A DNA stretch of 64,000 nt from Streptococcus urinalis 2285-97 (GTDB lineage: Bacteria; Bacillota; Bacilli; Lactobacillales; Streptococcaceae). The position numbers and the translations under genes were made by a program. The notes below the pieces were generated by a model. It saw only the letters and a program-made list of their open reading frames with translations, was not told where the DNA came from and searched no databases. Shown here in pieces: positions 1-8,890 of this stretch. How positions within the stretch are numbered: the stretch's first letter is position 1; every line of letters begins with the position of its first letter. Where the stretch lies: positions 1,316,001 to 1,380,000 of the forward strand of contig NZ_AEUZ02000001.1 of NCBI RefSeq assembly GCF_000188055.2. The letters run 5' to 3'.

Positions 1-308
1 ATGCTTCTGCTGCAATTCGTCTAACATCTGATGGCCGTTTTTTTTACGTTAGTAATCGTGGTCATGATTCAATTGCTTCCTTTGAAGTTGGAGAAAATGG
101 AAAACTGACTTTATTAGCTATTTCCTCTAGTTTTGGTAAGACACCAAGAGATTTTAATTTCAGTATGAATGAAGATTATGTTATAGTCAGACATCAAGAT
201 TCGGATAATGTTTCCATTTTTAAAAGAGATCAAACAAATGGAAAACTTGATTTAATTTCAAAAGAGACTATCATTCTCGAAGCCATTTGCGTAGCAAAAA
301 GCCAATAA
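1..308 (+). CDS. 6-phosphogluconolactonase-like beta-propeller protein, 3' part
   Basis: An open frame enters from the left edge (first full codon at position 3) and ends in TAA at 306-308, giving the last 101 residues of a protein. The segment contains SDGRFFYVSNRGHDSI, then GKLTLL, then FNFSMNEDYVIVRHQDSDNVSIF, here read as blade repeats typical of the seven-bladed lactonase family (Pgl/YkgB, older name 3-carboxymuconate cyclase). Family members hydrolyse 6-phosphogluconolactone in the cytosol, though substrates of many paralogues are untested. The 5' two thirds lie outside the window, so start and full length cannot be judged. The family call is good; the exact substrate is inferred. Confidence 0.8.
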   Translation, partial: ASAAIRLTSDGRFFYVSNRGHDSIASFEVGENGKLTLLAISSSFGKTPRDFNFSMNEDYVIVRHQDSDNVSIFKRDQTNGKLDLISKETIILEAICVAKSQ

Positions 309-366
309 GTTGATTATAGATTTGCTTTGTGATTAAATAAAAGAAAAATGATAAGAGGTATTTCAA

Positions 367-556
367 ATGAAACCACAAGAACTATTTGACCAAGTCAAAG
401 AAATGATTGCAAAAAAAGACTTTTCATCAGCAAAAGATTTTATTGAAGACCATAAAGAAGACCTTGGTGAATACTTTGATAAAGCTAAAGACCTAGTTGA
501 AAATTCTGATGCTGTTAGCGGAGTGATTGATAAGGTAAAAGGAATTTTCGGTAAAT

Positions 557-558
<2 letters not shown>
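367..558 (+). CDS. small conserved acidic/lysine-rich protein, unknown function
   Basis: A 63-residue protein with a clear ribosome site (AAGAGGT, about 7 bases before ATG). It is rich in Lys, Asp and Glu, has no signal peptide, membrane segment or cysteine, and looks like two or three amphipathic helices ending in a short GIFGK tail. It stands alone: the lactonase-like gene ends 58 bases upstream and a strong terminator follows directly. I recognise the general look of a small streptococcal hypothetical protein but know no function. It is not a CsbD protein by any motif I can see. The coding call rests on the ribosome site, charge pattern and terminator. Confidence 0.75.
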
Positions 559-1643
<1,085 letters not shown>

Positions 1644-1675
1644 TTATCATTTTAATACTAAAAGTAAATTATAGT

Positions 1676-2269
1676 TTATAAGTCTTCTTTTTTCAATGGT
1701 TTTACATCTTTGAGTAATGGATGATTTTTATCAGCTTCAGAAACCTCAGCTTCTCCGAGATTTTCCCAAGTGATCCCTAGACTTGGATCAGCATAATTTA
1801 CAAAGGCATACTTTGGTTTTAACTCTAATGCCCAGTAATCATTTACTAGATAACTATAGGAAACTTTATCTGATAAAACTTGAAAACCATTAGCAACACC
1901 ACGGGGGACAAAAATACCCTTAGAAGCATCAATAATCGTTTGGTAAACTTGACCAAATGAATCTCCTTCACGAAGATCAACCCATGTTCCTAACACTTTT
2001 CCTTCATCTGCAACGGAAATGTATTTATCCCATGGTTCGGCATGAAGTCCTCGTAAAACATTTTTTCTAGAAAAAGAGACATTATTTTGTAGCTTTCCTT
2101 CAGCAAAAAAACTTTCTGGAAAACCAAGAGGAATCATTTTTTCTTTTTGAAAATTTTCTTTAAACCATCCACGATTATCTCCATGAATCGGAATATCAAA
2201 CTCTAATAATCCTGGAATAGCTTCAATGTGACGTACTGCTAATTCCTTACCAAAAAATTCTTCTGACAT
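1676..2269 (-). CDS. rmlC: dTDP-4-dehydrorhamnose 3,5-epimerase
   Basis: A 197-residue cupin-fold epimerase that acts on the RmlB product to set the L-configuration of rhamnose. The catalytic histidine is seen in LRGLHAEPW (His76), followed by a conserved KYISV segment and the GVANGFQVLSD region typical of the family. It is the slightly longer form found in streptococci. Its ATG overlaps the rmlA stop by one base (TAATG), which indicates translational coupling. Confidence 0.96.
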   Translation of the reverse strand: MSEEFFGKELAVRHIEAIPGLLEFDIPIHGDNRGWFKENFQKEKMIPLGFPESFFAEGKLQNNVSFSRKNVLRGLHAEPWDKYISVADEGKVLGTWVDLREGDSFGQVYQTIIDASKGIFVPRGVANGFQVLSDKVSYSYLVNDYWALELKPKYAFVNYADPSLGITWENLGEAEVSEADKNHPLLKDVKPLKKEDL

Positions 2270-3138
2270 TAAGCTTCTCCAATCAAACGGAGCAAATATT
2301 GCCCGTATTCATTTTTCTTAAGTGGTTGTGCTAATTCTAAAACTTGTTCTTTTGTGATATATCCCATACGATAGGCAATTTCTTCAAGATTTGCAACTTG
2401 TGCATTTTGAAGTCTTTGAACAGTTTCAATATATTGTGCAGCTTCTAGTAAACTTTCATGTGTCCCAGTATCCAACCAGGCAAAACCACGTCCCATTAAT
2501 TCAACAGAAAGGTCGCCACGATCAAGATAAGCTTTATTGACATCCGTAATTTCTAATTCACCTCTAGGAGATGGTTTAATATTTTTTGCAATGTCAACAA
2601 CATCATTATCATAGAAATATAAACCAGTTACAGCAAAGTTTGATTTTGGATGTTCAGGTTTTTCTTCGATAGAGATAGCATTCATCTGCTCGTCAAATTC
2701 AACAACACCAAAACGTTCTGGATCTTTCACTTGGTAGCCAAAAACAGTAGCGCCTTTTTCTTTGGATGCAGCATTTTGCAACATTTTAGTTAAACCATTT
2801 CCATGATAAATATTGTCACCTAAAATAAGTGCAACATTATCATCACCAATAAAATCTTCACCTATAATAAATGCTTGTGCAAGTCCATCTGGGCTAGGTT
2901 GTTCAGCATATGATAAATTGATACCAAATTCTGAGCCATCACCAAGTAAGTCTTCAAAACGAGGAAGATCTTGAGGTGTTGAGATGATGAGTATGTCTTT
3001 AATACCAGCCAACATTAAGGTAGACAATGGATAATAAATCATTGGTTTGTCATAAATTGGCATAAGTTGTTTTGATGCAGCTCTAGTCAATGGATATAAA
3101 CGCGTTCCAGAACCGCCTGCAAGGATAATACCTTTCAT
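2269..3138 (-). CDS. rmlA: glucose-1-phosphate thymidylyltransferase
   Basis: A 289-residue nucleotidyltransferase that joins glucose-1-phosphate and dTTP to give dTDP-glucose, the entry step to dTDP-rhamnose. The signature [12 protein letters not shown] is at residues 8-19, with GDNIYHG and [10 protein letters not shown] further on, as expected for the short (RmlA) class. The start has a good ribosome site (AGGAG, 7 bases upstream). It is the first gene of the rml operon and is followed without a gap by rmlC. Feedback inhibition by dTDP-rhamnose is known for the family and is not visible here. Confidence 0.97.
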   Translation of the reverse strand: MKGIILAGGSGTRLYPLTRAASKQLMPIYDKPMIYYPLSTLMLAGIKDILIISTPQDLPRFEDLLGDGSEFGINLSYAEQPSPDGLAQAFIIGEDFIGDDNVALILGDNIYHGNGLTKMLQNAASKEKGATVFGYQVKDPERFGVVEFDEQMNAISIEEKPEHPKSNFAVTGLYFYDNDVVDIAKNIKPSPRGELEITDVNKAYLDRGDLSVELMGRGFAWLDTGTHESLLEAAQYIETVQRLQNAQVANLEEIAYRMGYITKEQVLELAQPLKKNEYGQYLLRLIGEA

Positions 3139-3195
3139 ATTTAATCTCCTACTTCATTTCATTCTTACTTATTTTAACACTTTTTGAAAGTGCTG

Positions 3196-4302
3196 TCACT
3201 TCTGACCATATTTTACATAAGGTTTGGGGTCATAGTCAGTGATTGAAAAACTGGTTTCTTGTCCACAAACCATAAGTGAAAGTTCTTTTCCAATTAATGG
3301 ACCTATAGTTAAACCAGTCGATCCTAACCCTGATGCAACAAAAACGCCTGGCAACTCTTCAATTTCACCAAAAAATGGTGAAAAATCACTGGTATATGCT
3401 CTAGTCCCTACGCGATATTGAACATTTTCAGAATTTGCAATATCAGGAACATAGTAAGATGCCTCATCTTTATGCCGCTTAAGAATATCTTGGTCGATAT
3501 TAATATTAAAGCCTTTTTCATTTTCATGACTTGCTCCAATAGTGAGTCTGCCATCTGAAAAAGGAATAATATCAATTTCACCTTCGGGCATAATGACAGG
3601 ATAACGATCAAAGGAATATTCCTTTAAGTAAAAATCACTCAATTGACCCTTCTGCGGTCTTATATCAACATCAAATCCAAGAGGTTCTAATAACTCTTTT
3701 GTCCAAGCGCCAGCAGCTATAATAACTTTATCAAAGATTTGCCCATTAATAACATATTGATTAGATTTCGTTTTTGATATATTGACTTTTTCATTAATAA
3801 GCTTAAATTGACTAGCTTTAATTAATGTTTTTGTCAGTAAAGCACCATCTACTTTTGCACCACCAGAAGCAAATAAAACAGGCTTATGATAGTTCAATAA
3901 TGGGATAATAGTTTTTAGTTCCTGAGGTTCGATAATTCTTAAATCACCAATAATAGGGGATTCTATCTGTCGTTTAAGAGCAATTTGATATAATTCTTCT
4001 AATTTATCTTGATCTTTTTTTAAAACAATGACACCTGTTTGATGATAAAAATCAGTATTAATGGTATTTTTTTGTAAATCATTCACTAAATCAAGGTAAA
4101 AATCAGCTCCTTTTCGAGCAAGAAAATACCAGCTTTTATTTCGTCTCTTTGAAAACCAGGGACTTATAATACCTGCAGCTGCTTTAGTTGCTTGACCGTT
4201 ACCGTCATCAAAAATAGTAACATCATGTTGATTTAATTGTGACAAATAGTATGCTGCACTTGCACCTACGATACCAGCTCCAATTATTGCAATTTTTGAC
4301 AT
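3196..4302 (-). CDS. FAD-dependent amino-acid oxidoreductase (DAO family)
   Basis: A 368-residue flavoprotein with an N-terminal Rossmann loop IIGAGIVGASAAYYL (residues 5-19) and a C-terminal FAD-contact segment GLGSTGLTIGPLIGK near residues 324-338. This matches the D-amino-acid oxidase / glycine oxidase superfamily. No signal peptide, so cytosolic or membrane-associated. The substrate cannot be read from sequence. It is the last of three genes (trmK, nif3-like, this gene) separated by 2 and 15 bases, so they are very likely one operon. Calling it glycine oxidase or D-amino acid dehydrogenase would go beyond the evidence. Confidence 0.85.
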   Translation of the reverse strand: MSKIAIIGAGIVGASAAYYLSQLNQHDVTIFDDGNGQATKAAAGIISPWFSKRRNKSWYFLARKGADFYLDLVNDLQKNTINTDFYHQTGVIVLKKDQDKLEELYQIALKRQIESPIIGDLRIIEPQELKTIIPLLNYHKPVLFASGGAKVDGALLTKTLIKASQFKLINEKVNISKTKSNQYVINGQIFDKVIIAAGAWTKELLEPLGFDVDIRPQKGQLSDFYLKEYSFDRYPVIMPEGEIDIIPFSDGRLTIGASHENEKGFNINIDQDILKRHKDEASYYVPDIANSENVQYRVGTRAYTSDFSPFFGEIEELPGVFVASGLGSTGLTIGPLIGKELSLMVCGQETSFSITDYDPKPYVKYGQK

Positions 4303-4317
4303 CTTTACCTCTTTTTC

Positions 4318-5115
4318 TCAAACTAGATGACTAAAGGGATTTGTATCAGATTGGCTCTCTAAAATAGTAACATCCCAGTTATGTTTAACTTTCCATTCTT
4401 GACATTTTTCTGCAATCTTAGAAATAAATAATGCTTCAATATGATGTCCAGGATCAATTGCATAAAGATTATTTGTAAGCATTTCCTGAGCTGTATGATA
4501 ATAAATATCACCAGTTATATACACATCAGCTCCTTTTTCCAGTGCAGATTTATAAAAATCATCACCACTACCACCACAAATAGCAACCCTTGAAACAGAT
4601 GGATTTTCTTGGTTATATCTCACTAAACGAATAGCATCTAAATGGAATACCCTTTTTACTGTTAAGGCAAAATCTTCTAAGGTCTGGGTTTTAACATTAC
4701 CTATCCGTCCAATGCCAATATTCAACTCTTGATTAGTTATGGATAATGGACTTGTTTCTTTTATTTCCAACAAATCACAAAACCAATCATTTAAACCACC
4801 ATCAATGATATCAATATTAGTGTGACTAACATAAACTGCTATATCATTTTTCACTAATGCTAATAAAATATCAGACTGAGGAGATGATACCAAATCTTTA
4901 ATACTTTTAAATATTGGTGCGTGTTTTGTAATAATGAGATCAACATTTTTTTGAATAGCTTCTTTAACTGTTGTTTCTCTCACATCAAGTGTAATCATCA
5001 CCCTTTTTATCTCTTTATCGAGTGTCCCTATTTGTAATCCAACCACATCACCAGACATAGAATAATTTTGTGGACAAAAAGATTCATATTGATTGATAAG
5101 GTCAAAAGCTTTCAT
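4318..5115 (-). CDS. Nif3-like dinuclear metal-centre hexameric protein
   Basis: A 265-residue member of the Nif3/YqfO family. These proteins form toroidal hexamers with two metal ions per subunit; metal ligands are visible as TKHAPIFKS (about residue 64), VSHTNID (about 95) and [10 protein letters not shown] (about 227). The biochemical role is debated: GTP cyclohydrolase type 1-like labels in databases are not well founded. It begins 2 bases after the trmK stop, an arrangement common in Firmicutes. Confidence 0.9.
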   Translation of the reverse strand: MKAFDLINQYESFCPQNYSMSGDVVGLQIGTLDKEIKRVMITLDVRETTVKEAIQKNVDLIITKHAPIFKSIKDLVSSPQSDILLALVKNDIAVYVSHTNIDIIDGGLNDWFCDLLEIKETSPLSITNQELNIGIGRIGNVKTQTLEDFALTVKRVFHLDAIRLVRYNQENPSVSRVAICGGSGDDFYKSALEKGADVYITGDIYYHTAQEMLTNNLYAIDPGHHIEALFISKIAEKCQEWKVKHNWDVTILESQSDTNPFSHLV

Positions 5116-5116
5116 G

Positions 5117-5788
5117 TTATATGACTCCTTTAATTGTAATTAATTTATCTTGAATCACCTTTTTAGCCTCTTGATTACTCTCAGGTATGGATCGTAAGGC
5201 ATATTCTAACTTTTCCATTTCTTTTAACCATTTTTGTTTAAAGATATCAGATGGTTTTTCAAGTAATTTTGGCCCAAATCTTAGCTCGATGTTATTAAGT
5301 TTTTGACTTCCTTTTTCAGCAATAATGATTTCATAGAATTTATCATTTTCACTTAAAATAGTTTCATCAATAATTTTAAAATGATTGTGGATTAGCCAAT
5401 TTCTCAAGTCATCTTCTCTATTATTGGGCTGAAGAATTAGTCGATCAATATTAGCTAATTTAGATTTACCATTCTCTAAAATCTCAACTATGAGTCTACC
5501 ACCCATACCACATATCGTTATGACATTTACAGAGTCATTTTCATTAAAGGCATCCAATCCGTTTGCCAATCTTGCATTTATTTTATCATTTAGTTGATTC
5601 ATATTAATATTGGAAAGAGCTGATTGATAAGGACCCGCTACAACTTCCCCAGCTATTGCTGAATTAATTTGATTTTGTGATACCAAATAAATTGGCAAAT
5701 AAGCATGATCACTACCTACATCTAATAATACTGCTCCTTTAGGAACAAATTCAGCAACTTTACTTAATCGTTTTGATAATTTTTCCAT
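5117..5788 (-). CDS. trmK: tRNA (adenine(22)-N1)-methyltransferase
   Basis: A 223-residue SAM-dependent methyltransferase of the TrmK/YqfN family, which methylates A22 in the D-arm of tRNAs. The SAM-binding loop [15 protein letters not shown] sits near residues 21-35 and the NPPF-like family motif is replaced by the TrmK signature [13 protein letters not shown] at about 92-104. The C-terminal third is helical and charged, as in the family. It is the first gene of a three-gene operon with the Nif3-like protein, a pairing widely conserved in Firmicutes. Confidence 0.93.
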   Translation of the reverse strand: MEKLSKRLSKVAEFVPKGAVLLDVGSDHAYLPIYLVSQNQINSAIAGEVVAGPYQSALSNINMNQLNDKINARLANGLDAFNENDSVNVITICGMGGRLIVEILENGKSKLANIDRLILQPNNREDDLRNWLIHNHFKIIDETILSENDKFYEIIIAEKGSQKLNNIELRFGPKLLEKPSDIFKQKWLKEMEKLEYALRSIPESNQEAKKVIQDKLITIKGVI

Positions 5789-5827
5789 TCATTTTCCTTC
5801 GTTACTATTCAATACTTATTTATTATA

Positions 5828-5860
5828 TCAAAAAATGACCTCTACATGTAGGAGATCATT
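5828..5860 (-). terminator. terminator after nth
   Basis: On the minus strand the stem AAATGATCTCC...GAGGTCATTT with a short TACATGTA core is followed by a T run. It overlaps the nth stop codon and ends the dnaD-nth unit. Confidence 0.75.
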
Positions 5861-6512
5861 TCCTTGTTTTAACGACTTGTGTTTGATAGTAACGACAATA
5901 AGATTGCAATGGGCAAATATCACATTTGGGTTTTTTTGCCAGACAATGATACCTTCCAAAAAAGATTAATCGGTGATGTGTTGCTATCCAATCTTTTTTG
6001 GGTATCTTTGCCATCAAATCTTTTTCAATTTGTGTTACATCTGCTGATTCTTCAGAGATATTTAGACGTTTTGAAACTCTTGCCACATGAGTATCAACAG
6101 CGATAACAGGAACACCATAGACTTCTGCAAGAACAACATTCGCAGTTTTTCTACCAACACCAGGCAAAGACTCTAAATCTTTATGATTATTTGGAACTTG
6201 ACCATCAAATGCAATCAAAACGCGTTGTGCGGTTTTGATAATGTTTTTTGATTTATTTTTATATAAACCAATCGTTCGCAAAATAGACTCAACATCTGTT
6301 AAATTAGCATCAGCCAAATCCTCAATCTCAGGATATTTGGCCCAAAGTGAAGGTGTTAGTTTATTGACCGCTTTATCAGTTGTTTGTGCTGATAGGATGA
6401 CTGCAACTAATAATTGAAAAGGTGTTTCCCAATTTAATTCACCACGCGCATCAGGAAACATTTCTGATATTATAGCTAATACTTTTTTTAAACGGGTCCT
6501 TCCAATTGTCAT
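5856..6512 (-). CDS. nth: endonuclease III
   Basis: A 218-residue DNA glycosylase/AP lyase that removes oxidised pyrimidines. The helix-hairpin-helix with the catalytic lysine is LPGVGRKTANVV (about residues 114-125), the catalytic aspartate is in AVDTHVARVS, and the 4Fe-4S cluster ligands follow the C-x6-C-x2-C-x5-C spacing near residues 191-207. All key residues are present. The ATG overlaps the dnaD stop (TAATG), so the two are coupled, an arrangement also known in Bacillus. Confidence 0.97.
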   Translation of the reverse strand: MTIGRTRLKKVLAIISEMFPDARGELNWETPFQLLVAVILSAQTTDKAVNKLTPSLWAKYPEIEDLADANLTDVESILRTIGLYKNKSKNIIKTAQRVLIAFDGQVPNNHKDLESLPGVGRKTANVVLAEVYGVPVIAVDTHVARVSKRLNISEESADVTQIEKDLMAKIPKKDWIATHHRLIFFGRYHCLAKKPKCDICPLQSYCRYYQTQVVKTRK

Positions 6513-7195
6513 TAATCACTCCATAGATTCATAGCTGATAAGAAATCATCTGAAACAGAAACTTGACTCTGTTGGTTTTCCTCTCTAGACTGTCGTCTTT
6601 CTTCAACTTGTCTGAGATTAATAATGCCTTCTTTTCGCCAGTTTCTTAAAATAGCTTGAATATACTTCCAATTTGTCTTTCCATTAAAAACAGCTTCTTT
6701 CAGTGCTTCTCTAATTAGATCTGGATCTGTATTATCTTCTAAGACAAGCTTTTGTAAGTCCTCAAGTTCAAATGGACTTAAAAGACGGCCTAATTCCCTT
6801 TCAAAATCCTCAGCTAATGATTTTAGATCACTTATATTTACTTTAGGTTTGATACTAGTATTTTGAGTTTCTTTTGCTATAAGTTGATCTAATTTTGATA
6901 GAACTGGACTAGCATCAAATAAGATTTGAATCTCTCCTGAAAGTTCAATCGTTTTCATGTCTAATAAATTTTGCCTAGTCAAGTCTGAAATAATTTGATT
7001 TACTTCAGCAACTGTTTTTCCTATTGCTGAGGCAATTTGACTGGGTACTAATTCATCCAAATGAATAGTATTTTGCATGTAAATAAATTGCCACACTAAA
7101 AATTCATCAGCATTTTGAAAAATATCTTTATAGTGAAATAATAATGCTTCTGGGATAACCAAATTACCATTCTTGTAATGTTGTAAATAAGTCAT
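6512..7195 (-). CDS. dnaD: DnaD replication-initiation protein
   Basis: A 227-residue DnaD-type primosome protein. In Firmicutes DnaD acts with DnaB and DnaI to load the replicative helicase. The N-terminal part holds a winged-helix region (about residues 15-95) and the DnaD/DnaB C-terminal domain covers about 130-200, with ILRNWRKEGI near its end as the usual YxxxIxxxW-like signature. It is translationally coupled to nth downstream. The broken metA ends 17 bases upstream of its start. Confidence 0.93.
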   Translation of the reverse strand: MTYLQHYKNGNLVIPEALLFHYKDIFQNADEFLVWQFIYMQNTIHLDELVPSQIASAIGKTVAEVNQIISDLTRQNLLDMKTIELSGEIQILFDASPVLSKLDQLIAKETQNTSIKPKVNISDLKSLAEDFERELGRLLSPFELEDLQKLVLEDNTDPDLIREALKEAVFNGKTNWKYIQAILRNWRKEGIINLRQVEERRQSREENQQSQVSVSDDFLSAMNLWSD

Positions 7196-7212
7196 AAATC
7201 CTCTATGTCGTT

Positions 7213-8129
7213 TTATTCTAATGATTTTAGATCAAAAGGAGTTGCTTGATAAACAGCATAATTTATCCAATTGTTAAAAAATGTAGTTGCAGCCAAGCCC
7301 CATGAAAAATAGGGTTGCTTTTTAGGATCATCTCCTGGAAAATAATGAATAGGTTTGGGAGTATCTAAATCCTTTTGATAATCTCTAAGGTATTCTTTTT
7401 GAAGCGTCCACCGATCATATTCCAAATGACCAAAGCTGAACACTTGCCGTAAATCCTTACTTGCAAGTAAGGAAATGCCAACTTCATCACCCTGAGCTAA
7501 AATATCTAGAGAGTTTACCTTTTTAATCTTTTCTTCATCAATTGTTGTGTATCTCGAATGAGGTGCTAAAAAACTATCATTGAAACCTCTTAAAAGTAAA
7601 TGGTCATTAAGTAAATTTTTCTGGTTATAAATGCCACTTAACTTGTAATCCAATACTTTTTTATGAATGTCATAGTGATAATAAAGTGCAGCTTGAGCTC
7701 CTCAACAAATATGAAGAGTTGAAAAAACATGTGATTTTGACCACTCAAACACCTCTACCAATTCATCCCAATAATCCACTTCTTCAAAATTTAATTGTTC
7801 TATTGGTGCACCAGTGACAATAAAACCATCATAATAATGTAATTTGACTTCAGAAAAAGAGGAATAAAATGATTCTAAATGATGTAGCGATGTATTTTTT
7901 TGTTGGTGACTTTCTAAATACAAAAAGGTAACATTAATTTGTAAAGGTGTATTGGAAAGTAACCGAAGCAATTGAAGTTCCGTATCTTCCTTAGTTGGCA
8001 TCAAATTTAATATGAGAATATTTAGTGGTCTGATATCCTGACTTTCAGCTCTAGTTTGACTTATAGCAAAGATATTTTCTCTTGAGAGCTCCTCTAATAT
8101 TGGCAATTTTTTTCTAAATTAATAGGCAT
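7213..8129 (-). pseudogene. metA: metA, homoserine O-succinyl/acetyltransferase, broken twice
   Basis: The frame encodes a MetA-type acyltransferase (first committed step of methionine synthesis from homoserine), but it is not intact. The expected start is ATG at 8129 (encoding MPINLEK). A run of seven A on the minus strand (8107-8113) leaves the frame one base short of joining [11 protein letters not shown], so the 5' end is shifted; eight A would restore it. Later, after STLHIC with the catalytic cysteine, codon TGA (7702-7704) sits where the family has Trp (HICWGAQ). The downstream frame then continues intact, as GAQAALYYHYDIHKK, to the normal end at 7213. A TTG at 8106 could restart translation after the first lesion but has no ribosome site. 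Two separate lesions argue for real loss of function and against a single sequencing error. Confidence 0.88.
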
Positions 8130-8130
8130 T

Positions 8131-8190
8131 AAAACTATATCTCCCTGTTCTCATTATAATAACTATTATAAAACAAGGAGATATAGTTTT
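8131..8190 (-). promoter_or_regulatory. long inverted repeat in the metA leader covering the ribosome site
   Basis: Arms at 8131-8149 and 8172-8190 pair over 19 positions with one mismatch, around a 22-base AT-rich loop. The downstream arm on the metA strand contains GGGAGATATAG, the only plausible metA ribosome site, and the upstream arm supplies its complement CTATATCTCC. The RNA could thus hide the ribosome site. The arms also contain TATAGTT/AACTATA half-sites of the streptococcal MET-box. Function is inferred. Confidence 0.5.
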
Positions 8191-8232
8191 CTATTATATA
8201 TTTTTTCTAACTAAATATAGTTTAATCCTATA
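8182..8232 (-). promoter_or_regulatory. two MET-box-like sites upstream of metA
   Basis: TATAGTTTAATCCTATA (8216-8232) fits the published streptococcal MET-box TATAGTTTNAAACTATA at all but two fixed positions. A poorer copy, TATAGTTTTCTATTATA, lies at 8182-8198. The MetR/MtaR regulator is known to use this box at methionine genes. The site assignment is by eye. Confidence 0.45.
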
Positions 8233-8238
8233 TTATTT

Positions 8239-8757
8239 CTAGCCAGGGAAATTCATCAAAATTTTTGTATCGTAACCTTCTATAGCATCACGACCATTAA
8301 GTCCATCTAATTCAATTAAAAAGGCACATCCAGCAACAATACCACCAAGTTTTTCAATCATTTCGATGGTTGCCTTCACAGTTCCACCAGTTGCTAATAA
8401 ATCATCAACAATGAGAACTCTTTGACCTGGTTTAATAGCATCAGAATGCATGCATAAAGTATCAATCCCATATTCTTTTTCGTAGTCAGCAGTAATGACT
8501 TCACGAGGTAATTTACCTGGTTTGCGAACTGGTGCAAAACCAATTCCTAACTCAAAAGCAACTGGACAACCGACGATAAAGCCACGAGCTTCAGGTCCGA
8601 CAATCATATCAATTTTTTTATCTTGAGCATATTGAACAATCTCACGAATAGCATAGCTATAAGCATTACCATCAGCCATAAGTGGACTAATGTCGCGGAA
8701 GGTTACTCCTTCTTGTGGGTAGTTTTCAATAGATGCAATATACTTTGTTAAATCCAT
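8239..8757 (-). CDS. apt: adenine phosphoribosyltransferase
   Basis: A 172-residue purine salvage enzyme that makes AMP from adenine and PRPP. The PRPP-binding signature is [14 protein letters not shown] (about residues 120-133) and the flexible-loop region VRKPGKLP is present. The start is set at the Met of [14 protein letters not shown], which matches the usual family N-terminus; an in-frame extension of 24 codons upstream is not family-like and is left out. It follows recJ by about 130 bases, a pairing common in streptococci. Confidence 0.95.
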   Translation of the reverse strand: MDLTKYIASIENYPQEGVTFRDISPLMADGNAYSYAIREIVQYAQDKKIDMIVGPEARGFIVGCPVAFELGIGFAPVRKPGKLPREVITADYEKEYGIDTLCMHSDAIKPGQRVLIVDDLLATGGTVKATIEMIEKLGGIVAGCAFLIELDGLNGRDAIEGYDTKILMNFPG

Positions 8758-8890
8758 AATAATAAAAAACTTTCTAGTGGCATTTTGCCAAAAATTAAAA
8801 TACTCTTCATTATAGCATAAAATAAACATTTTGGTAAATCTTTATGATAATTAAATGACCTCAAAAGATGTAACCTATTTTCTATTGTTC

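Noticed and set aside
8131..8190. S-box, SMK-box or T-box riboswitch before metA
   Set aside because: None of the conserved core elements of these riboswitches was seen; only the simple long hairpin is present.
8758..8829. Longer N-terminus for apt
   Set aside because: The extra 24 residues are Phe/Asn-rich and not seen in the family; the Met at 8757 matches the usual start.
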